Positions 1-6,358 of a stretch of DNA of 64,000 nt are shown here, one piece after another; position 1 is the first letter of the stretch, and every line of letters begins with the position of its first letter. Position numbers and translations under genes: made by a program. Origin of the DNA: Caulobacter rhizosphaerae (lineage in GTDB: Bacteria; Pseudomonadota; Alphaproteobacteria; Caulobacterales; Caulobacteraceae); assembly GCF_010977555.1 (NCBI RefSeq), contig NZ_CP048815.1, forward strand, positions 2,038,501-2,102,500, written 5' to 3'. The notes below the pieces were generated by a model that ran no database searches, was not told the origin of the DNA, and saw only the letters and a program-made list of their open reading frames with translations.

Positions 1-955
1 GAGGCGCAATGACCTGGGGCGTGCCGGCCTCCAAGGCGCGCGCCAGGGTGCCGACGCCGCCATGATGGACCAACAATCTGGCGCGCGGCAGTAGCTGACT
101 GAGGTCGATGTATTCGCGATAGATCCTCCCTGGCTCCCGGACCTCGTCCCGCGGACGGCTGCGAAGACCTAGAAAGACGCAAGGCGCGTCCAATTCGCGT
201 GAGGCTTGGGCGGCCGCATCGAAGAAAACCTGCGCGTGGGTCGCGCCCGTGCCGGCGGTCACCACGAGTGGCTGAGGATGGCTTGCCAGGAAGCGCTCCA
301 GATCCTGATCGAGCCCGCGCTGCAGATCCTGGAAAGGAAAGCCGATACAGGCAACGGGACTGTCGGGCGCCAACGCGCGCGGAAAGAGGGCCAGGGTAAG
401 ATCCGCAGGGTCCAAAGGCGCTCTTACGGGTGCGCAAGACCGGCCGGGAGCGCCCGCCGCGCGAACTCGGTCGAGGAGGTCGGGGCCCCACGCCCGGGGG
501 CGCAGGCGCGACCCCCCGCCGTGGGCCGCCAGACGCCCCGCCAGGCCCAGAGGCGCCAAGACCAACTCCGTCAGTGGGACCTTCAACCGTTCCGCCGCCG
601 CTAGGCCTCCCAAGGCCAGGTCGTGGGAGACGACGCCTCGTAGGTCGCGGCTCAGGCCCAACTCACAGACTGCGCGCGCGCTCTGCTCGAATAACGGCAA
701 AAGGTATTCGCGCAGGACGTGATGGGTCGGCCGGTCGTCATGCGGCGGATGGGGCGGCCCGACTTCGACGAACTCCAGGCCGGCTTGGCGGGCCAACGGC
801 TCGTGCTCTTGATTGGTGAACAGAACGACGCCGTGCCCGGCATGCTGGAGCGCTAGGCCGACCGCTACGAACGGCAGGACGTCGCCGCGCGTGCCGTGAA
901 CGACCAGGGCCATGCAAGGACGTCGCGGCGAGCGGTCTGGAGGGGTCTGGGACAT
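1..955 (-). CDS. UGT-fold (GT1-like) glycosyltransferase, C-terminus cut by window edge
   Basis: The reverse strand reads open from an ATG at 955 down to base 1 (318 codons, no stop), so the 3' end lies outside the window. The N-terminus has the GT-B pattern MALVVHGTRGDVLPFVAVG (about residues 15-33), matching the GTRGD-xxP start of macrolide/sterol-type UGTs. Near residue 295 is the nucleotide-sugar-binding signature LLVHHGGVGTLARALEAGTP. It would transfer a sugar from an NDP-sugar to a small-molecule acceptor, here plausibly the NRPS product or its lipid or hydroxy-acid part. The start lies 17 nt after the stop of the GT8-like gene on the same strand, so the two are probably co-transcribed. 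I see no strong ribosome-binding site. A second UGT is at 5059-6276. Family assignment is firm; the acceptor is inference. Confidence 0.85.
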   Translation of the reverse strand, partial: MSQTPPDRSPRRPCMALVVHGTRGDVLPFVAVGLALQHAGHGVVLFTNQEHEPLARQAGLEFVEVGPPHPPHDDRPTHHVLREYLLPLFEQSARAVCELGLSRDLRGVVSHDLALGGLAAAERLKVPLTELVLAPLGLAGRLAAHGGGSRLRPRAWGPDLLDRVRAAGAPGRSCAPVRAPLDPADLTLALFPRALAPDSPVACIGFPFQDLQRGLDQDLERFLASHPQPLVVTAGTGATHAQVFFDAAAQASRELDAPCVFLGLRSRPRDEVREPGRIYREYIDLSQLLPRARLLVHHGGVGTLARALEAGTPQVIAP

Positions 956-972
956 GCTGGGCGAACGCTGAA

Positions 973-1896
973 CTATCTAAACCGGGCGCTTTGGGCGACC
1001 TTCTGCAGGACGCGCCTTTCATCGGCCTGGAGGTACGTTCCGCGGTCGTAGAGCAGGCCGCGTTCGTTGTAGGTGTCGCCAAAGTGCCTCCATCCCCCCG
1101 CCAGGTGGACCATGCCGATCGCCGGATAGGGCGGCAGGGCCGCGCGCACCGTTCCGTCCTCGTCCCTGAACGGCGTCTTCCAGCAGCACAGATAGTTGTA
1201 GAGCGGATCGAACAGCCGCACGGCATGATCGGACCGCAATAGGGCGTTCAACGAAAACTGCTCGCCAAAATGGCGTGAGACCGCGCCAAGCTCCCCGTAT
1301 CGCCGAAGGTAGATGTCCTCTATCTGACGCTTCCACGCGCTCCAGAACGGATTGGAACGGTGTGAGGCGATGAACCCGCTGTTGATCGCCGGCAAGCCTG
1401 TCAGACGGGCGGCGAGTTCCGGCTCGTAGATCGCCGAATAGTAGCGTTGCAGCGCGGTTTGATTGGTGACTGGCCGGCCGTCGCCGCCCACATAAGTGTA
1501 GTGCAGCTCTGTCGAGGCCAGAACGTCGGCGGGATGAGCGATGGCTTCTTGGAATAGGATGTCGATGAACGAGGCGTCTTGGAACCAGGCGTCGCAATCG
1601 ACCCATGAAATCACTTCCCACGCCTCGAATAGGTCCGGGAGGTAGGGGCGGCAGATTTGCGCCAGATGGTAGCCGTAACGCTCACGCGGAAAGTCCGCGG
1701 CGAGGATCGCGCCGTCGACGACGATGACGCCCTGGCGACGCAACCAGTTCAGGGCATGTTCGCTGCATCCGATATCGACAAAACCCAGATCGAAGTTGAG
1801 TCTCTCCCTGTGTTCCAGGACGGACAAGAACAGTCCCTTGGCCAGTGGAAAATACCGTTCGTCGGAAGACGAAACAAGGAGTCTACGCTCTGACAT
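973..1896 (-). CDS. GT8-like glycosyltransferase (GT-A fold)
   Basis: A 307-aa protein of the GT-A type. The N-terminus (LLVSSSDERYFPLAKGLFLS, residues 6-25) resembles the opening strand and helix of GT8 enzymes. The metal- and sugar-nucleotide-binding D-x-D is D100-C-D102 in the context SWVDCDAWFQD. INSGF near residue 180 matches the GT8 pattern INaGv. It probably transfers a sugar to a tailoring target or polysaccharide; the substrate cannot be read. It is upstream of the UGT at 1-955 in what looks like a two-gene operon. The start at 1896 faces a 244-nt gap (1897-2140) before the divergent regulator, where its promoter should be. No signal peptide or membrane segment is visible, so it is likely cytoplasmic. 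Confidence 0.75.
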   Translation of the reverse strand: MSERRLLVSSSDERYFPLAKGLFLSVLEHRERLNFDLGFVDIGCSEHALNWLRRQGVIVVDGAILAADFPRERYGYHLAQICRPYLPDLFEAWEVISWVDCDAWFQDASFIDILFQEAIAHPADVLASTELHYTYVGGDGRPVTNQTALQRYYSAIYEPELAARLTGLPAINSGFIASHRSNPFWSAWKRQIEDIYLRRYGELGAVSRHFGEQFSLNALLRSDHAVRLFDPLYNYLCCWKTPFRDEDGTVRAALPPYPAIGMVHLAGGWRHFGDTYNERGLLYDRGTYLQADERRVLQKVAQSARFR

Positions 1897-2140
1897 TAGG
1901 ACATCCTGGAAAGGTCGCGCGTCGTTGACGACCCGCGGCGGTACTCGGCAAGTTCAGCGGCTTTGCGAGTGCCTGGACCGTGTCGCGACGGTGGTCGATG
2001 ATCGAGGACTGCTGCCGGCCGACAGTGCAGGGCCAGTCTACACTTTGGGGAGGCCCTTGAAAGGTGTCAACGAGCGCAGGGCTGGACTTTGCTTGACCGC
2101 GCCGCAAAGATGGCGCGCCATCCAGACAGGTACACCGGGC

Positions 2141-2440
2141 GTGTTCGACGATCTGATCCATCAACCGGTGCGTTTGAGGCTAATGATCGTTCTCGATCGC
2201 GACGGTCCGCCGGCCGACTTCGTTACGCTTCGCGCCCAAACCCAGGCGACAGATGGCAATCTTGGCAGCCACCTGACGGCGCTGGAAAAGGCCGGCTATG
2301 TCGAGATCATCAAAGATTTCCTCCACAGACGACCGCGCACGCGAGTCGCTATCACCGCCAAGGGGCGGGCCGCACTCCGGGGGCATCTGGCCGAACTGCG
2401 CGCCCTGATCGATCAGGTGGACGCAATCGAAAAGACCTAG
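2141..2440 (+). CDS. small winged-helix DNA-binding regulator
   Basis: A protein of about 99 aa matching the small stand-alone winged-helix family (HTH_34/MarR-like type). FDDLIHQPVRLRLMIVLDRD is the first helix. TDGNLGSHLTALEKAGYVEI is the recognition helix and wing, followed by RTRVAITAKGRAAL and a C-terminal helix. It should bind DNA and regulate nearby genes, most plausibly the divergently transcribed glycosyltransferases. The start is uncertain. GTG at 2141 puts the conserved FDDLIHQPVR at the very N-terminus, as in homologues. In-frame TTG codons exist at 2093 and 2057, the latter just after a GGGGAGG sequence, and would add 16-28 residues. No ligand-binding domain is present. Confidence 0.7.
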   Translation: MFDDLIHQPVRLRLMIVLDRDGPPADFVTLRAQTQATDGNLGSHLTALEKAGYVEIIKDFLHRRPRTRVAITAKGRAALRGHLAELRALIDQVDAIEKT

Positions 2441-2477
2441 ATTGGGCGAAGGTCCGAGACAGGACGAGGCAACTGGA

Positions 2478-2675
2478 ATGAAGCAGGATCCCAAGCAGCG
2501 ACGACTGGCGATTTTGCGCAGTCTGTTCGAAAGCCAACCGGCCTCTCTGGCCAAGACACGACTACAGCAGGCTATCGAGGACTTCGAGAGCAATGCCTTG
2601 GAGGTCGCGCCCGCCAAACCCAAGGGCTCGTCCTGGAGGCCGAGATCACTAGGGTCACGGCCCGACGAGTCCTGA
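2478..2675 (+). CDS. hypothetical small protein
   Basis: A 65-aa reading frame starting at an ATG preceded by GGACGAGG about 8 nt upstream. It follows the winged-helix regulator by 37 nt on the same strand and ends 17 nt before the convergent methyltransferase. The first half (residues 1-40) is charged and could form a helix (RRLAILRSLFESQPASLAKTR); the tail is Pro/Ser/Arg-rich and probably disordered. I recognise no family. The position and ribosome-binding site support translation with the regulator; the composition alone would not. It could be non-coding. Confidence 0.4.
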   Translation: MKQDPKQRRLAILRSLFESQPASLAKTRLQQAIEDFESNALEVAPAKPKGSSWRPRSLGSRPDES

Positions 2676-2692
2676 CGCGGTCGGCCAAGCCC

Positions 2693-3328
2693 TTACGACG
2701 ATATCTTACGGACATAGAGCTGGTAGAGCGGGGCGCCCAAAACCTGGAGCTTTCTCTGAAAGATGTTCACAAAAGCGTCGATCGCCGGCTTGGGCATGTT
2801 GTAGAAATCCTGCCTTCCCGGATCTTCCATAGACCAAAGATAGTCGTCGAAGATCAGCAGGCCGCCCGGCCTTAGCAGGTGAAACGACATCACCGCGTCG
2901 GACAGGGCGTCGGGCGCCTGATGCGATCCATCGACATAGATAAAATCGAAATAGTCCGCCTTTCCTGCGGCGAGAAGATTCCAGAGCGCGATTTTCGACT
3001 GGCTCTTGTGTTTGTGGAAGTCGACGCGATGCACGGCGCCGGAGACCGCGAGTGCGATGTTATGGTCGAAACGCGCTTCCACGGCGCTCATCGCGCTTGG
3101 TTCATGCTCGACCCCGCCCAACCAAGTGTCGATGCAATGCAGTTCGATTGGACGTTGGCGGGCCCGCTCCTGGATCAGGAAACAGGCGGCGCGTCCTTCG
3201 TATGAACCGATCTCCAAGAAACGGCGGGGCTGATAGCGCGTCAGCAGGCTGCGCCAGACCTCGTCTCCCGAAAACCAGTCGCTCGTGAAGTCCAGGGTCG
3301 GACTCGTCCGACTGGAGTTTGGCTGCAT
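2693..3328 (-). CDS. class I SAM-dependent methyltransferase (Methyltransf_24-like)
   Basis: A 211-aa protein. Motif I is FLEIGSYEGRAACFL (from about residue 37), ending the first strand of a Rossmann fold with the SAM-binding glycine loop. HCIDTWLGG (about 64-72) carries the acidic residue after strand 2. YVDGSHQ (131-137) and GGLLIFDDYLW (about 153-163) are typical of the class-I family acting on small molecules or sugars. It could O-methylate the peptide or its sugar; the acceptor is unknown. The ATG at 3328 was chosen because it is preceded by GAGGCGAGG and gives the usual length. A longer in-frame opening to 3817 would overlap the divergent beta-lactamase-like gene and is not credible. 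It runs convergently to the small regulator unit. Confidence 0.75.
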   Translation of the reverse strand: MQPNSSRTSPTLDFTSDWFSGDEVWRSLLTRYQPRRFLEIGSYEGRAACFLIQERARQRPIELHCIDTWLGGVEHEPSAMSAVEARFDHNIALAVSGAVHRVDFHKHKSQSKIALWNLLAAGKADYFDFIYVDGSHQAPDALSDAVMSFHLLRPGGLLIFDDYLWSMEDPGRQDFYNMPKPAIDAFVNIFQRKLQVLGAPLYQLYVRKISS

Positions 3329-3454
3329 TCCTCGCCTCGGGTGCCGACAATACGCCGCGAAGGTCAATGATCGATCGCGGGTCAAGATTGCGCTGCATTT
3401 GGTGGCCGTGCAAGATAGACTTTGCATGGCCTCAATCTGCAAGGCGGTCAGAAT

Positions 3455-4708
3455 ATGCCCAAGGTCAAGAAGTCCGCGTCGGCCGCCCCATTGCAGGCGC
3501 TCTGCGAGCAACTGCGCGGGCAATTCCCTGAAAAGCTGATGGACCTCAGGCTGTCCCATGGCGACGCTAGGGCAGGCCTGTACCAGCCGTCGGGGACGGT
3601 GGCGTCCGCGCCGCTCAGCCAGGCGCCGGACTATGATGTGGGCTGCATCCAAACGCTGCTCGAGGGCTTGGCTCTCGCTTTGCTTTGTCAGGAGCGTGTG
3701 CTCGATCCCGACGCCATGATCGGTCAATACCTGCCGGAACTCAATTGGGACGACGTCCGGGCTCCGGGGCGACGGATCCGGGTGCGCGACCTGGCCTCCC
3801 ACGCAACGGGGTATCACGCGCCAAGCGGGGTCGCAGGCGAGGCTGGCTTCGACGATTGGGAGGCGATCGTCGCCTATTTCCGCGCAACTCCCGAAACCTT
3901 CCCGCCGGGCCAGGTCTGCAGCTGGAACGGCCTAGGACGCAGTCTGCTCGGGCCTCTGGTGCAGCGCGTGACCGGGCGGCGTCTGCATGAGATCGTGCGA
4001 GCCCGGGTCCGTGAGCTTGGCGGGTTTGATCCGGTTATCAGCGGCGAGGACTCCGGTTGGCCGGCCGTCTTGGTGTCCTTGGACGACCTGGAGCGCTTCT
4101 TGCTGGCGGCGATGGGACCTGGCGGGCCGATTTCGGATCTGCCGACGCGTCTGCCCGCCGAGAGCGTGTCGGTCGTGCGTCGCCCGCTCTCGGCGCGATC
4201 GGGTAATCCCATTGCCTATGGCTTTGGCGTGGCGCAGTTCGCCGACGGTCTTTGGGGCCAGAGCGGCAATGGCCGCACCTACACCATGGGCCTTCGCTTC
4301 GATCTGACGATGACCCTGCTGACGACGCTGGCCTTAGGCGCGCCCCCGTTCGCGCGCGATCTGGTGCTGCAATATCTGGCCGGGGCTTGCGGCTTCATGC
4401 GCCAGCCGGCGCCGTCGGATGTCCTGGGGGCGATCGTATCTTGCTCCTTGGACGACCTGCCGGGCGTCTATGTCGGAGACTATGGCGACGCCGTCGACGT
4501 CACCACGGGGGGGCAAGACCTTCGCTGCGCGGTTTCACGGCGTGGCGAGGTGCTGGCGACGATTCCGATGAGCGCCACCCAGGATGGCGTGCTCATCGGG
4601 AACGGGCGCTGGAACGCCTTCCAGTTCGAGTTCTTCCCGCACCCCGAAACCGGCCGCCCTTGTCTGATGCTCGGGCAGATCGCTTACGTCCAGGTCGACC
4701 CTAGATAA
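3455..4708 (+). CDS. serine beta-lactamase/PBP-fold protein with lost catalytic motifs
   Basis: A 417-aa protein with the order and spacing of the class C beta-lactamase/esterase family (PF00144). Landmarks are DYDVGCIQTLLEGLALAL (59-76), RVRDLASHATGYHAP (109-123), PPGQVCSWNGLGRSLLG (150-166) and GLWGQSGNGRTYTMG (265-279). The family's S-x-x-K nucleophile motif reads C64-I-Q-T67, Y-x-N reads W157-N-G159 and H/K-x-G reads Q269-S-G271, so all three active-site motifs are replaced. Known relatives in NRPS clusters hydrolyse, deacylate or cyclise peptides (PBP-type thioesterases); this one looks like a pseudoenzyme or a binding protein. The ATG at 3455 has AAGGCGG 7 nt upstream. No signal peptide is seen, so it is probably cytoplasmic. 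It overlaps the carrier-protein gene tail to tail by 8 nt. Confidence 0.75.
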   Translation: MPKVKKSASAAPLQALCEQLRGQFPEKLMDLRLSHGDARAGLYQPSGTVASAPLSQAPDYDVGCIQTLLEGLALALLCQERVLDPDAMIGQYLPELNWDDVRAPGRRIRVRDLASHATGYHAPSGVAGEAGFDDWEAIVAYFRATPETFPPGQVCSWNGLGRSLLGPLVQRVTGRRLHEIVRARVRELGGFDPVISGEDSGWPAVLVSLDDLERFLLAAMGPGGPISDLPTRLPAESVSVVRRPLSARSGNPIAYGFGVAQFADGLWGQSGNGRTYTMGLRFDLTMTLLTTLALGAPPFARDLVLQYLAGACGFMRQPAPSDVLGAIVSCSLDDLPGVYVGDYGDAVDVTTGGQDLRCAVSRRGEVLATIPMSATQDGVLIGNGRWNAFQFEFFPHPETGRPCLMLGQIAYVQVDPR

Positions 4709-4958
4709 CTTCGGGCGTCCGCGCCCGAGCGGTCTCGAAAATGGCGATGATTTCCGCCAGATAGGTCGCGCCCAGGATCTTCTCGACCTCCTCGTCGCCC
4801 ATGACGACGCCCTCGGCTTCCTCCAGTCGCATGACCAGATCCATGAACGACAGGGAGTCCATCTTGAGGTCAGAAACCAGGGTGCGCGGCGACACATCGG
4901 CCGGGCTGACTCCCGCTTCTTCACACGCCATCGCAATAATCCGGTCGGCGACGCTCAT
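4701..4958 (-). CDS. free-standing acyl/peptidyl carrier protein
   Basis: An 85-aa acidic protein with the carrier-protein signature D34-S35-L36 (DLKMDSLSFMDLVMRLEE), where Ser35 takes the phosphopantetheine arm. The four-helix pattern is normal and the length is right for an ACP. A discrete carrier beside an NRPS usually holds an amino or fatty acid for in-trans modification or delivery. It could feed the A-less carrier modules of NRPS1 or NRPS3, or carry an acyl starter, but this is inference. It would be primed by the Sfp-type enzyme at 29591-30268. No adenylation or acyl-CoA ligase partner is adjacent in the window. Its start faces the UGT gene across a 100-nt divergent gap. Confidence 0.85.
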   Translation of the reverse strand: MSVADRIIAMACEEAGVSPADVSPRTLVSDLKMDSLSFMDLVMRLEEAEGVVMGDEEVEKILGATYLAEIIAIFETARARTPEVI

Positions 4959-4994
4959 AATGCGGCTCCAATCTTGATAAATCCAACGGAAGTC

Positions 4995-5023
4995 TTGACA
5001 GGGGAGGTTAGGGTTACACTACT
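4995..5023 (+). promoter_or_regulatory. weak candidate promoter in the carrier-protein/UGT divergent gap
   Basis: A perfect TTGACA lies at 4995-5000. The best -10-like sequences (TACACT at 5015-5020 or ACTACT at 5018-5023) match poorly or are badly spaced. It could drive the UGT at 5059 and possibly NRPS1 behind it, but the evidence is thin. Confidence 0.2.
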
Positions 5024-5058
5024 CTCGATGTCAACGGCGACCGCGTGGGGAACGACCT

Positions 5059-6276
5059 TTGGCAAGGATGCTTTTCACCGCGCTGGGCAGTTTGGGCGAC
5101 ATAAAGCCGTTAGCGGCGATCGCCCAGGTCGCGCGGGACGCCGGCCACGCGGTACGCTTCGCGACGAGCCAGAGCTATCAGCAGGTGGTGGAGAGCGCGG
5201 GCCTGGCGTTCGACCTGTTTGGCGACGACGACTATTTCAACCGCTCGGACGTCCGTGACGCCATGGTCGATCCGCGCGAGGGCTTCGGCGTCTTCATGTG
5301 GCACTCCAACCTGGCTGATCTCGAGGCGCTCTACAGCCGCCTGGACGGCTTGGCGGCGGGCGTTGATCTGATCGTGGCCACCCCGATGGTAATGGCCGCT
5401 CACTTGGTCGCCCAGCGTCGTGGCGTCCCCCTCGTCAGCTGTAGTCTCAGTCCCGCGACCCTGTTGCTGGATCCATCATCGGGGACTGTCGATCCGCACG
5501 CGCGCGAATGGCGCAGCCGACTTAACGCCTTACGAGGCGCAATCGGGCTTGCGTCTCGCGGATTTCCGCAGATGGAACGCTTCAACGTCGATCTGACGCT
5601 GGGCGTCTACCCCGAATGCCTGGCCGGCGCCCAAGGGCGGTACGTGCGCGTACCTGTCGAGGTCGGCTATCCCCCGCTGCGCCAGGAGACTCAGCTCGAC
5701 AGGGACTTGGCGGCGTGGCTGGACGGCGGGCCTTATGCGCTCTTTTCGTTCGGCTCGTTCATCGATCGCGGCGCAGCGCGGCATTTGCAAGCGGCCTCGG
5801 CGGCTTGTCGCGAGCTGGGCCTCAGGTGCCTGTTCCTTTCCAGGCATTCAGCCCAGGCGCTTGAGCCGGGCGCGGCTGCCGACGTGCGTGTCGTGTCGAG
5901 CGTCGCGCACGAATGCGTCATGCCTCGGGCCGAGGTCATCGTGCACCATGGGGGCACCGGCACGCTTGCCGCCTCGATCGAGGCTCGACGTCCGGTGGTG
6001 GTGACGCCGTTCGGCCTGGATCAGACCTTTAACGCCCGATGTCTGGAAGAGCGTGATTTGGCGGAGCTGCTGGACGCCGGCTCGGTCACTCCTGAGGCTT
6101 TGACGGGCGCGCTTAGCCGGGCGCTGGCCGCTTGGCCCAGGCGTGAGCCGCGCTGGGGAGCGGCGCGGCGGAGCGTGGGCCCGCAGGCGGCCCAGAGCGC
6201 CGTCGATGAGATCGAGCGGCTGTTGGCCAGGGGCGCCGCAGGCAGGCTTGGTCAGCCGCAACTGTCCGGGGCCTAG
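5059..6276 (+). CDS. UGT-fold (GT1-like) glycosyltransferase
   Basis: A 405-aa GT-B enzyme. The N-terminus LFTALGSLGDIKPLAAIAQVA is the acceptor-side nucleotide-fold opening of sterol/macrolide UGTs. YALFSFGSFIDR (about 226-237) starts the donor half, and VIVHHGGTGTLAASIEA followed by PFGLDQTFNA (about 293-325) is the NDP-sugar binding signature with the D-Q dyad. It would glycosylate a hydroxyl on the peptide product. The start is a TTG at 5059 with GTGGGG 8 nt upstream. The ATG at 5068 is possible but has no well-spaced ribosome-binding site. It is 82 nt upstream of NRPS1 on the same strand with no visible terminator, only the 12-nt palindrome GGGCCCGGGCCC at 6293-6304, so the two are likely co-transcribed. 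Confidence 0.85.
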   Translation: MARMLFTALGSLGDIKPLAAIAQVARDAGHAVRFATSQSYQQVVESAGLAFDLFGDDDYFNRSDVRDAMVDPREGFGVFMWHSNLADLEALYSRLDGLAAGVDLIVATPMVMAAHLVAQRRGVPLVSCSLSPATLLLDPSSGTVDPHAREWRSRLNALRGAIGLASRGFPQMERFNVDLTLGVYPECLAGAQGRYVRVPVEVGYPPLRQETQLDRDLAAWLDGGPYALFSFGSFIDRGAARHLQAASAACRELGLRCLFLSRHSAQALEPGAAADVRVVSSVAHECVMPRAEVIVHHGGTGTLAASIEARRPVVVTPFGLDQTFNARCLEERDLAELLDAGSVTPEALTGALSRALAAWPRREPRWGAARRSVGPQAAQSAVDEIERLLARGAAGRLGQPQLSGA

Positions 6277-6358
6277 GGGCGACGACCGCGACGGGCCCGG
6301 GCCCAAATCAAAAGATCGACGATGGTGCGGGCCGCCGCGTGAGGCAGGGAGAAGGCTG

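Noticed and set aside
199..819. Forward-strand open frames at the left edge
   Set aside because: Arg/Pro-rich, overlapping each other, and antisense to a clear UGT glycosyltransferase reading through 955-1.
1724..2140. Longer N-terminus for the winged-helix regulator
   Set aside because: The extension runs antisense into the GT8-like gene and has no family resemblance; the domain starts near 2141.
3329..3817. Extended N-terminus of the methyltransferase
   Set aside because: It overlaps the beta-lactamase-like gene on the other strand and lies upstream of a well-placed ribosome-binding site and ATG at 3328.
6293..6304. 12-nt palindrome GGGCCCGGGCCC between the UGT and NRPS1
   Set aside because: Too short and loop-less to call a terminator, and such palindromes are common in high-GC DNA.
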